From contig JAGLIN010000123.1 of NCBI GenBank assembly GCA_023142975.1, positions 1-15,133 of the forward strand: a stretch of DNA of 15,133 nt, read 5' to 3'. The translations under genes and the position numbers were made by a program. The notes beneath the pieces are model-generated. The model saw only the letters and a list, made by a program, of their open reading frames with translations, was not told the origin of the DNA and made no database searches. The DNA is from Candidatus Parcubacteria bacterium (lineage in GTDB: Bacteria > Patescibacteriota > Minisyncoccia > JAHIHE01 > JAGLIN01). Below, piece after piece: positions 7,095 through 13,034 of the stretch (positions are counted from its first letter, which is position 1; every line of letters starts with the position of its first letter).

Positions 7095-8367
7095 ATTCTG
7101 TTGTATTTTCCACAAAATCTTTCATCTTCTCCCTAAACCTTTCCTCCGAAAACTTCTCCGCTTGTTTTTTAATTTCTTCAGAATTATATTTATTATAATT
7201 ATTCTTCATTCTCCTCACTCCGTCCGCTAAAATTTCTGGGATTGGATCGTCAAAGAACTCTCCTGTTTCGCCTTCAGCTATTGTTTCTAAAACACCGCCT
7301 TTTCTATAAGCCAAAACTGGCTTTCCGAATGACATCGCTTCAATCGGCGTAATTCCGAAATCGTCTTCTCCTGGAAAAATAAACGCGTAGCAATTTTTAT
7401 AATATTGCGCGAGCCTTTCTTCTGATTGAAATCCAAGAAATTCAATATTTTTATTCGCTATTTTCTCAAGTCTTTTTTTGTCTTCGCCCTCGCCTATTAT
7501 AACAAGCGGTAATTCTAATTTATTAAAAGCTTCTATCGCAATGTCTATTTTTTTATAAGGACTAAGACGAGAGACGATTAAAAAATAATTGTCATATTGC
7601 TCCCCTTTTCGCAAAGGGAACTGAGGGGATTTTTCATTATCGTTCCTATTCTCATTAAAATTTACATTACTATCTGCCTGCTCAACTGGATTCCCGCCAG
7701 AGTTTATCCCGTATCTTATTACGGGACGGGAATGACAAACTGCTTGACTTTCGACTTTATGAACTTTATGAACTTCCAACTCCGTTGGCGGATAAATCAC
7801 TTCACTCCCTCTCCCATAAAACTTCCCAATCCTCTTCGCCGTATGTTCTGAATTTGCGATAAAATAATCAACTCTCTCCGCGGCTGATTTGTCCCACATC
7901 CTAAGATAATGCAAAAAAGGCAAGATAAATATTTTTTTAATTCCTTTTATTTTATTTTCCGCTAAATAATTATAATGCCAATCCCAAAGAAATCTGGTCG
8001 GCGTATGGCAATAGCTGATATGAACCGCTTTTGGTTTTGTGATTATTCCTTTCACAAATGAACTGGAGCTGGAAATGACAACATCAAAATCCCGCAAATC
8101 AAATGTCTCCGCCGCGGTCGGCATAAATGGCAATAGATACTTTTTTCGCTTTCTTAAAAATTTAGGGAACTTATTTAAAAACGAAGTTTTTACTTTCGCC
8201 TCTGGAAAATATTTCTTCATTTTTTTCTCATCATAAAGCAATGTATAAATCGGCGCATCAGGATAAGTTTTATGCAACGACATCAAAACCCTTTCGGCTC
8301 CACCGAAGTAAGTTAGAAAATCATGAACGATTGCTATTTTTGGTTTTTTGGAGATTGGGATTGACAT
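7084..8367 (-). CDS. GT4-family glycosyltransferase with repeat-derived linker insert
   Basis: 427 residues, longer than the usual 370 or so. The N-terminal GT-B domain (1-195) opens with KIAIVHDFLTYFGGAERVL. The C-terminal nucleotide-sugar domain (260-420) starts YFLIVSRLSPYKKID and carries the E-x8-E-like motif region FPGEDDFGITPIEAM (331-345). It should transfer a sugar from a nucleotide donor to a surface glycan or lipid carrier; acceptor unknown. Residues 199-257, in the linker between the domains, are mostly repeat DNA read in frame: a VHKVHKV tandem, a hairpin element (7686-7736) and a G/C-run element (7601-7629). The last residues LSS and the stop come from the palindrome at 7016-7094. 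The ATG at 8365-8367 overlaps the -35 box of the divergent small gene. Confidence 0.92.
   Translation of the reverse strand: MSIPISKKPKIAIVHDFLTYFGGAERVLMSLHKTYPDAPIYTLLYDEKKMKKYFPEAKVKTSFLNKFPKFLRKRKKYLLPFMPTAAETFDLRDFDVVISSSSSFVKGIITKPKAVHISYCHTPTRFLWDWHYNYLAENKIKGIKKIFILPFLHYLRMWDKSAAERVDYFIANSEHTAKRIGKFYGRGSEVIYPPTELEVHKVHKVESQAVCHSRPVIRYGINSGGNPVEQADSNVNFNENRNDNEKSPQFPLRKGEQYDNYFLIVSRLSPYKKIDIAIEAFNKLELPLVIIGEGEDKKRLEKIANKNIEFLGFQSEERLAQYYKNCYAFIFPGEDDFGITPIEAMSFGKPVLAYRKGGVLETIAEGETGEFFDDPIPEILADGVRRMKNNYNKYNSEEIKKQAEKFSEERFREKMKDFVENTTELSS
7601..7629. repeat. C-run/G-run palindromic element inside a glycosyltransferase gene
   Basis: CCCCTTTTCGCAAAGGG (7602-7618) followed by AACTGAGGGG forms nested pairing of C-runs with G-runs. 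In the gene it reads as residues 246-256, an in-frame part of the linker insert. It is similar in style to the element in the second glycosyltransferase at 9442-9510. Confidence 0.65.
7686..7736. repeat. CTGGATTCCCGCC...CGGGAATGACA element inside a glycosyltransferase gene
   Basis: The ends match the element at 71-98. Its centre is a second small hairpin in which TCCCGTA pairs with TACGGGA-type bases (ATCCCGTA at 7707-7714, TTACGGGA at 7719-7726). It is read in frame as about 17 residues (CHSRPVIRYGINSGGNP). Confidence 0.8.
7754..7771. repeat. ACTTTATGA tandem, in frame
   Basis: Two 9-bp copies (7754-7762, 7763-7771), then ACTTCC. On the minus strand they encode the VHKVHKV run. A related 16-bp tandem lies at the same domain boundary of the second glycosyltransferase (9609-9646). 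Confidence 0.75.
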
Positions 8368-8389
8368 AGTTTAATTTTTGTGATAGAAT
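8361..8389 (+). promoter_or_regulatory. Promoter of the small membrane protein gene
   Basis: TTGACA (8361-8366), 17-base spacer, TAGAAT (8384-8389). The start would be near 8396. The -35 box overlaps the start codon of the divergent glycosyltransferase gene. Confidence 0.82.
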
Positions 8390-8413
8390 GCCAAGTTGTA
8401 TCAGGTTGATGCA

Positions 8414-8423
8414 AAAGGAGGTG
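8414..8423 (+). promoter_or_regulatory. Strong Shine-Dalgarno AAAGGAGGTG
   Basis: AAAGGAGGTG lies 5 bases before the ATG at 8429 and decides that start over the earlier in-frame ATG at 8396, which coincides with the predicted transcription start. It is the only strong ribosome binding site I see in the window. Confidence 0.88.
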
Positions 8424-8428
8424 AAGAT

Positions 8429-8626
8429 ATGACAGAAAAAAAGGATAAAGATTATGATAATTGGATTATTATAGTAGCAGTGGCCATTTTCGTGTTTATT
8501 TTAAGAACTGTGGGTGAATATGATCTCGAAAATATCGCAAAAGTGATTACGGCTACAGGATCCCTCATAATTGGAATGATTGGGGTATCAACAATTATGA
8601 TAGTCAAAAAATTAAAAGATAATTAA
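8429..8626 (+). CDS. Small two-helix membrane protein, unknown function
   Basis: 65 residues: a charged N-terminus (MTEKKDKDYDN), a first membrane helix (about 12-29, WIIIVAVAIFVFILRTVG), a short acidic turn (EYDLEN), a second helix (about 36-58) and a basic tail (KKLKDN). I do not recognise a family. The hairpin-like topology and size would suit a holin-like, small regulatory or toxin-like membrane peptide, but nothing in the sequence decides this. It is a complete single-gene unit: consensus promoter, optimal ribosome binding site and a good terminator. It runs opposite to both neighbours, next to a decayed HicA gene. The signals suggest high expression. Confidence 0.8.
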   Translation: MTEKKDKDYDNWIIIVAVAIFVFILRTVGEYDLENIAKVITATGSLIIGMIGVSTIMIVKKLKDN

Positions 8627-8637
8627 ATAGTATTTTA

Positions 8638-8690
8638 GGCATCAATTTTAACAGAAGTTGAAATTGCTCTGCCTTTCTTTTTTTTATTTT
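8638..8690 (+). terminator. Rho-independent terminator
   Basis: GGCA-CAATTTTAAC (from 8638) pairs with GTTGAAATTG-TGCC (to 8673) around an AGAA loop, with a small bulge, and is followed by a T-rich run (8674-8690). It starts 11 bp after the stop of the small membrane protein gene. Confidence 0.85.
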
Positions 8691-8800
8691 CTTTTTCTCC
8701 TAAAATCCTCCTCCCCCAAATTCGCTTGACGCAAAATAGATTTAAAGGTTCCGAATGGAATTTCTTTTTTATTCGCGGGAACAATAACAGTCAAAACAAT
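8684..8800 (-). pseudogene. HicA-type toxin, C-terminal remnant
   Basis: The minus-strand frame from 8800 to the TAA at 8684-8686 has 38 codons. They include LTVIVPANKKEIPFGTFKS then ILRQANLGEEDF, close to the usual HicA (YcfA) ending '..TVPVHGNKEI..GTLRSILRQAGL..EEF'. HicA is an mRNA interferase normally about 60-80 residues long and paired with HicB. The N-terminal half, with the catalytic His region, is gone: a palindrome at 8804-8827 abuts the break and an in-frame stop lies within it. No HicB is visible. Confidence 0.6.
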
Positions 8801-8803
8801 GTT

Positions 8804-8827
8804 GGTTCAGGTCTCCTGACCTGAACC
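8804..8827. repeat. GGTTCAGG palindrome, copy 1
   Basis: GGTTCAGGTC (8804-8813) pairs exactly with GACCTGAACC (8818-8827) around a TCCT loop. It sits at the break point of the HicA remnant. Confidence 0.85.
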
Positions 8828-9012
8828 TTGTATTTCTTAAGAGCGTGCTATAAATCAATTGCTGTTTTTATAAAAAGAGGCAGGTGTTTTTTAATTACGC
8901 TTTCAGAAATATCTGGTTCAGGACAGAGTCCTGAACCAACACAAAGAAATTTTACAGGTTAAAACCTGAACTCCAGTTTTTGGGTAACATAAAAAATTAA
9001 TAAAGCAATTCA
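8828..9012. other. Gene-free stretch with decayed sequence and palindromes
   Basis: Together with 8684-8827 this is the longest gene-poor part of the window. Between the two GGTTCAGG palindromes the minus strand has a broken frame (PDISESVIKKHLPLFIKTA, soon a stop) that could be gene debris. CAGGTT/AACCTG at 8955-8968 forms a further small hairpin downstream of the second glycosyltransferase. I see no intact gene or promoter here. Confidence 0.5.
8914..8938. repeat. GGTTCAGG palindrome, copy 2
   Basis: TGGTTCAGGAC (8914-8924) pairs exactly with GTCCTGAACCA (8928-8938) around a 3-base loop. It shares the GGTTCAGG/CCTGAACC arm with the copy at 8804-8827 but has a different inner stem. Confidence 0.85.
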
Positions 9013-10152
9013 TCAATTCAACAACACATCCACCGTTTCTCTCGCACACTTCTCCCAACTAAACTTCTCAACATTCTCAAGCCCTTTTTCAATCATTTTA
9101 TTTCTCAAATCATTATCGCTAAAAACTTTATTCATTGCGTCAGCAATTTCTTGAATGTTATTTGGATCAACTAATAAAGCCGCGTCTCCGGCAACTTCTG
9201 GCAGAGATGAAGTATCAGAACAAATTACTGGCACGCCATAATTCATCGCTTCCAAAACTGGCAAACCAAATCCTTCGTAAAAAGACGGCAAAGCAAATAA
9301 GTTGGCACTCTTATATAATTTATCCTTTTCTTCCTCCGAAACATAATCTTTTAAAATAATATCTTTTTTATACAGCGATTCTTGAATCGCTTTTTTTATT
9401 TCTTCAAATCCAAAACCAGTTTTACCAGCAAGTGTTAGCTTAATCCCCCCCGCCCCCTTTACCAAAGGGGGAGTGCGATTCCCCCTTTGAAAAAGGGGGT
9501 TAGGAGGATTTTTAAAACTTTTTTTAAACAACTCAAATGCCTTAATTAAATTTACCACATTTTTTCTTTTCTCCAGCCTCCCAATAAACAAAACATTAAA
9601 TTCGTTATTTTTGACTTTATGAACTTTTGACTTTATGAACTTTTGACTTCGAGCCCCATGATGAATAACTTTTATTTTATCCCCGTCAACTTTATAAAAC
9701 TTCATCAAATCTCTCTTCGTATTCTCTGACGGAACAATGATTTTGCTTGACCATTTAATAGAAAACTTCGTATTTAATTCTAAAAATAATCTTTCTTTAA
9801 GAGAATAGCACTCAGGAAAATATTTATATTCCAAGCCATGAATAGTCACAACTGTTTTAGTTGGATGAATTTGAGGAACAGTGTAAGAAGGAACAAATAA
9901 AATATCAGGTTTATTTTTCATCATTTCAGATGCCAGTCCGATCTGCGTCCAAAGTTTATTTAAAGAAATAACTTTCAATTTAAAATTGCTTGGCAAATCA
10001 AAATCTATCACAGGATTTTTTCTCGCGTATAAAAAAATCTGATGGCTTTTTAAATCCATCGTCGTTAAATTCTTAATCAATTGATAAGAATATTCTTCTA
10101 TCCCAGTTTTTTCTTTTGTAAATGCCCGTGAAACGTCAATGCCGATATTCAT
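9013..10152 (-). CDS. GT4-family glycosyltransferase with palindrome-derived insert
   Basis: 379 residues, mannosyltransferase-like GT-B enzyme. The N-terminal domain starts MNIGIDVSRAFTKEKTGIEEY; the C-terminal domain opens NVLFIGRLEKRKN (186-198) and has the donor-binding motif PSFYEGFGLPVLEAM (289-303). Expected role: sugar transfer onto a surface polysaccharide. The ATG at 10152 is chosen because the longer frame from 10239 runs through a palindromic element and adds 29 unrelated residues before a canonical N-terminus. Residues 215-237 (NPPNPLF ... KGAGGI) are exactly the 69-bp element at 9442-9510, set in a loop before the KLTLAGK strand. A VHKV-type tandem sits at the domain boundary (171-182). 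It follows mreB by 121 bp, separated by a double hairpin. The acceptor is unknown. Confidence 0.92.
   Translation of the reverse strand: MNIGIDVSRAFTKEKTGIEEYSYQLIKNLTTMDLKSHQIFLYARKNPVIDFDLPSNFKLKVISLNKLWTQIGLASEMMKNKPDILFVPSYTVPQIHPTKTVVTIHGLEYKYFPECYSLKERLFLELNTKFSIKWSSKIIVPSENTKRDLMKFYKVDGDKIKVIHHGARSQKFIKSKVHKVKNNEFNVLFIGRLEKRKNVVNLIKAFELFKKSFKNPPNPLFQRGNRTPPLVKGAGGIKLTLAGKTGFGFEEIKKAIQESLYKKDIILKDYVSEEEKDKLYKSANLFALPSFYEGFGLPVLEAMNYGVPVICSDTSSLPEVAGDAALLVDPNNIQEIADAMNKVFSDNDLRNKMIEKGLENVEKFSWEKCARETVDVLLN
9442..9510. repeat. 69-bp palindromic element inserted in frame in a glycosyltransferase
   Basis: Outer AATCC (9442-9446) and GGATT (9506-9510) enclose two hairpins, CCCCCTTT-ACC-AAAGGGGG (9453-9471) and CCCCCTTT-GAA-AAAGGGGG (9481-9499), each with an 8-bp stem. 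Its length is 23 codons exactly, and it interrupts an otherwise normal GT4 sequence. Its G/C-runs stand out from the AT-rich gene around it. Confidence 0.88.
9609..9646. repeat. 16-bp tandem repeat in frame
   Basis: TTTTGACTTTATGAAC occurs at 9609-9624 and 9625-9640, then a partial third copy. It shares GACTTTATGAACTT with the tandem in the other glycosyltransferase (7753-7771). Confidence 0.8.
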
Positions 10153-10173
10153 AATAGTAGTAAGTATCAAGTA

Positions 10174-10252
10174 GCTAAATTTGTCATAGTGAGCTTGTCG
10201 AACTATGATAAATTTAGCGAGTCTGTCACCCTTCGACAAGCTCAGGGTGACA
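10174..10252. repeat. Double-hairpin palindromic module, copy 2
   Basis: Hairpin 1 (10174-10218): a 17-bp stem starting GCTAAATTT, one G-U pair, loop GAGCTTGTCGA. Hairpin 2 (10224-10252): TGTCACCC with GGGTGACA around TTCGACAAGCTCA. The two loops are complementary over 12 bases (10191-10202 and 10232-10243). It aligns base for base with 7016-7094. It lies between mreB and the glycosyltransferase, both on the minus strand, and may uncouple them. Confidence 0.9.
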
Positions 10253-10273
10253 ATGTTATTTATGATTCATAAT

Positions 10274-11281
10274 TTACTTTCCAGCTATAACGCTCCGCTT
10301 ATACAAATCCAGGTTATCTAAAATTTTACCAGTTCCCTTCGCAACGCATAATAATGAATCGTCTGCGACATAACATGGAACGCCAGTCACCTGCGATAAT
10401 AATTTATCTAAATTTTTCAAAAGCGCGCCGCCGCCGCTTAGGACCATTCCGCGATCAATAACATCTGAAGATAGTTCTGGCGGTGTGTTTTGAAGGACAT
10501 TTTTCACGGCTCTAATTATTTCCTGAAGCTCATCCTGAATCGCCTCGGTAATTTCATTTGAACTTATTTTTATTGTCTTCGGCAAGCCCGAAACTAAATC
10601 TCTTCCTCTTACTTCCATAAAATTATCTTCATCTGAAACAATTGCGCTGCCGATTTTTATTTTTATCTCTTCCGCGTTTCTGTCGCCGATAATTATTCCG
10701 TGCCTTTTTCTAATAAATTCAGAAACTGCCTTATCTAATTTATCCCCGCCAACTCTAACCGAAGAAAATGACACAATTCCTCCCAAAGAAATAACCGCGA
10801 CTTCTGAAGTTCCTCCGCCAATATCTATGATCATATTTCCAAAAGGCGTATTTATCGGAATTCCCGCTCCAATGGCAGCAAGAATTGGCTCTTTGACAAC
10901 ATAAGCGGCTTTCGCGCCAGCTTGCATAGTAGCGTCAATAACCGCCCTTCTTTCCGTTGAAGTAATTCCAGCAGGAACGGAAACTATAACTTCGGGTTTA
11001 AAAAATCGAATCTTTCCGCTAACTTTATTTATAAAATACCGCATCATTGCTTCCGTAACTTTATAATCGGCAATCACACCGTCTTTAACTGGACGACTCG
11101 CGGATATATTTTCCGGGGTTTTTCCCAACATTTCTTTTGCTTTATTTCCAACAGCCAAAATTTTATTATCTTCAACAGATACCGCAATAACAGACGGCTC
11201 GTTTACAACAACGCCCTTTTGAGGCAAAAATACCAAGATATTGGCAGTCCCTAAATCTATTCCTATTTTTTTTACAAACAT
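10274..11281 (-). CDS. mreB: Rod-shape determining protein MreB
   Basis: 335 residues, full family length. MreB is the bacterial actin that forms filaments under the membrane and places cell-wall synthesis. The actin-fold motifs are in order: phosphate-1 IGIDLGTANI (7-16), phosphate-2 IDIGGGTSEVAVISLGGIV, the connect-2 region with DDSLLCVAKG, and adenosine motif MVLSGGGALLKNLDKLL. The switch segment VKEPILAAIGAGIP is typical of MreB/Mbl. No mreC or mreD follows; the next gene on the strand is a glycosyltransferase. The ATG at 11281 is about 20 nt after the predicted transcription start and has no Shine-Dalgarno. Family is certain; MreB versus Mbl naming is a matter of convention. Confidence 0.97.
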   Translation of the reverse strand: MFVKKIGIDLGTANILVFLPQKGVVVNEPSVIAVSVEDNKILAVGNKAKEMLGKTPENISASRPVKDGVIADYKVTEAMMRYFINKVSGKIRFFKPEVIVSVPAGITSTERRAVIDATMQAGAKAAYVVKEPILAAIGAGIPINTPFGNMIIDIGGGTSEVAVISLGGIVSFSSVRVGGDKLDKAVSEFIRKRHGIIIGDRNAEEIKIKIGSAIVSDEDNFMEVRGRDLVSGLPKTIKISSNEITEAIQDELQEIIRAVKNVLQNTPPELSSDVIDRGMVLSGGGALLKNLDKLLSQVTGVPCYVADDSLLCVAKGTGKILDNLDLYKRSVIAGK

Positions 11282-11307
11282 ATATTCTGATTACAATAAC
11301 TAATTTC

Positions 11308-11335
11308 ATTCTATCTTATTTGCGCTAATTGTCAA
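11308..11335 (-). promoter_or_regulatory. Promoter of mreB
   Basis: TTGACA (11335-11330), 16-base spacer, TAGAAT (11313-11308) on the minus strand; start near 11301. Its -35 box lies inside the spacer of the divergent promoter at 11320-11348. Confidence 0.75.
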
Positions 11336-11348
11336 TTTAAATTATGAT
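11320..11348 (+). promoter_or_regulatory. Promoter of the PEGA protein gene, probably leaderless
   Basis: TTGCGC (11320-11325), 17-base spacer, TATGAT (11343-11348). Six bases separate the -10 box from the ATG at 11355, so transcription would begin at or next to the start codon. The -35 box is weak. Confidence 0.55.
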
Positions 11349-11354
11349 GAAACT

Positions 11355-12797
11355 ATGCTAAACAAAAAACTTAAAATCTATTTATATATTTGCGTAACAA
11401 TATTTTTTGTTTTACTTGCCGTTGTTTTGTTTTACAGTTTTGGATATAAATATGACACAGAAGAAAGAAAAACAATACAAACAGGAGCAATTATAATAAA
11501 ATCCGTTCCGAGAGATATTGATATTTATATTAATGACAATCTTTTTGAAAATAATAATGCTTTAAATACTTTACTTACTGGTTATGTTAAAGTTGAAAAT
11601 CTAAACAGTGGCAAATATAATATTAAAATAAAAAAGGATGGATATTTTAATTGGGAAAAAAATGTAAACATTAATGGCGGATATATAACTGACCTTAAAA
11701 ATATTGTTCTTTTAAAAAATAGTTACGAGAAAAATATCTTATTAGATAATATAACAGCAGATTTAAATGAAAAAAATATTTGGGCTAATAATGGAAAAAA
11801 TAAAGTTGTTTATATGAATAAGAATAATCTAAATTTATTTGATATCAACTCAAAAACAAAAAATGATGAAATAAAAATAATAGCGAATTTTGGCAATACG
11901 CCATTTAATAAAAACGGAGACGATACCGATTTCCATCTTGACGATATTATTTGGTCAAATGATGATACAAAAATAATCGCAAAGATAAGCGAAAATAACA
12001 GCCCTTTTTGGTATTTGATTGATCTCGGAAACAAAAATGAAATATCCGATGTCAGTTTTATTTTTAATGAAATTTCAGAAGTCAAAAATAAATACAGCTT
12101 TGATTTTAACAAATCTTTGTTTTACTTAAAAAATGACGCTCTCTATGAGTTTGATTATGAGAAATTAGTTTCAAAAAGAATGTTAAGAGATCTCTCTGGG
12201 TTTTTGGTTCATGGAGATTATTTATACTACTTCAAGAAAGATGGTTGTGTTTTATATGTAAGCAATTTGGATAATTTGTCAGAAACGAAAGTTGTTTCAA
12301 TAATGCCGGATAATTTCAACACTAAATCGCCAGTAAGAATAATAAGATCAAGTAATAATGCTTATCTAATTTTATCTTTATCTGGAGAATTATATTTTAT
12401 CAGCAAAACAAATGGGACAACTCTTATAAATTCCCGTGTAAAAAACGCTTATTTTACAAATCATAACGAGCGCATTATTTATTATAACAATCATGAAATC
12501 TGGATATATTATATCAAGGAAAAACTTTCACAACCGCCCAAAAAAGAATTTGAAAATGAATTAATCACAAGATATAGCGATGAGATAAGCAGCATATCAT
12601 TATATATAGATGAAGAACATTTATTTTACAAAGAAGGCAATGCTTTCAAATTCATAGAATTTGACAACAGAGACAAAGTAAATGTTTTTGGTGTTTTAGA
12701 ATTGGAAAATAATGATGTTCTTTACTCCAGAGATAATAATTCTGTTTATTATGTTGAAGATGGCAAATTAATTTGGATTGATTTGGATGAGGAATAA
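11355..12797 (+). CDS. Membrane-anchored PEGA-domain protein with propeller-like region
   Basis: 480 residues. A basic start (MLNKKLK) and one membrane helix (about 9-29) place the rest outside. Residues 43-120 are a PEGA domain, with IIIKSVPRDIDIYIND and the SGKYNIKIKKDGYFNWEKNV core. Residues 130-480 are beta-rich with recurring 'IWSNDDTKII', 'YLYYFKKDG' and 'NAYLILSLSGELYFI' strands, like the blades of a WD40/TolB-type propeller. It is likely a cell-surface binding or envelope protein; partner unknown. It is divergent from mreB and shares its promoter region, which may link it to envelope growth. Codon use is very A/T-rich with many Asn and Lys. A terminator follows at 12807. Confidence 0.85.
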   Translation: MLNKKLKIYLYICVTIFFVLLAVVLFYSFGYKYDTEERKTIQTGAIIIKSVPRDIDIYINDNLFENNNALNTLLTGYVKVENLNSGKYNIKIKKDGYFNWEKNVNINGGYITDLKNIVLLKNSYEKNILLDNITADLNEKNIWANNGKNKVVYMNKNNLNLFDINSKTKNDEIKIIANFGNTPFNKNGDDTDFHLDDIIWSNDDTKIIAKISENNSPFWYLIDLGNKNEISDVSFIFNEISEVKNKYSFDFNKSLFYLKNDALYEFDYEKLVSKRMLRDLSGFLVHGDYLYYFKKDGCVLYVSNLDNLSETKVVSIMPDNFNTKSPVRIIRSSNNAYLILSLSGELYFISKTNGTTLINSRVKNAYFTNHNERIIYYNNHEIWIYYIKEKLSQPPKKEFENELITRYSDEISSISLYIDEEHLFYKEGNAFKFIEFDNRDKVNVFGVLELENNDVLYSRDNNSVYYVEDGKLIWIDLDEE

Positions 12798-12806
12798 ATT
12801 TTAATG

Positions 12807-12845
12807 AAAACAAGCAAAAATTTAATCTTCGCTTGTTTTTTTTGT
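12807..12845 (+). terminator. Rho-independent terminator
   Basis: AAAACAAGC (12807-12815) pairs with GCTTGTTTT (12831-12839) around a 15-base loop, followed by a T-run. It starts 9 bases after the stop of the PEGA protein gene. Confidence 0.82.
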
Positions 12846-12850
12846 TTGAT

Positions 12851-12970
12851 TTAAAATTCTAACACTTTTGAATATCTTAATTGATTGCCGTCAAAATAAT
12901 TTAAAGAAACAAATTCTAAACAATGAGAAACTGTCTGATTTAATGAGCCCAACCAATCGCCATTATCAAT
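12851..12970 (-). pseudogene. Possible 39-codon gene remnant
   Basis: On the minus strand a frame runs IDNGDWLGSLNQTVSHCLEF then VSLNYFDGNQLRYSKVLEF and ends with TAA at 12851-12853. A stop lies directly before it and no start codon is present. The peptide has protein-like composition, unlike the other frames here, and may be the tail of a lost gene. I do not recognise a family. Confidence 0.3.
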
Positions 12971-12978
12971 TCAATCTC

Positions 12979-13006
12979 TTGCCAAAACGCAAAAACCCAA
13001 TATACT
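12979..13006 (+). promoter_or_regulatory. Promoter of efp
   Basis: TTGCCA (12979-12984), 16-base spacer, TATACT (13001-13006); start near 13013, leader about 22 nt. Confidence 0.7.
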
Positions 13007-13034
13007 AAAAAAGTAAACAGTTTAATTTAAAAAT

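Noticed and set aside
7084..8367. Linker region of the first glycosyltransferase as a frameshifted fusion of two genes
   Set aside because: Both GT-B domains are complete and in one frame; the extra residues are explained by repeat elements.
8396..8428. Earlier in-frame ATG of the small membrane protein
   Set aside because: It coincides with the predicted transcription start, while a perfect Shine-Dalgarno precedes the ATG at 8429.
8828..8913. Broken minus-strand frame as the N-terminal half of HicA or as HicB
   Set aside because: The residues do not match either family and the frame stops early; left as unassigned debris.
9609..9646. Tandem repeats as a CRISPR array
   Set aside because: The copies are directly adjacent, with no spacers, and lie in frame within a gene; no cas genes are present.
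10153..10239. 29-residue N-terminal extension of the second glycosyltransferase
   Set aside because: It is the translation of the palindromic module at 10174-10252; the conserved N-terminus begins at the ATG at 10152.
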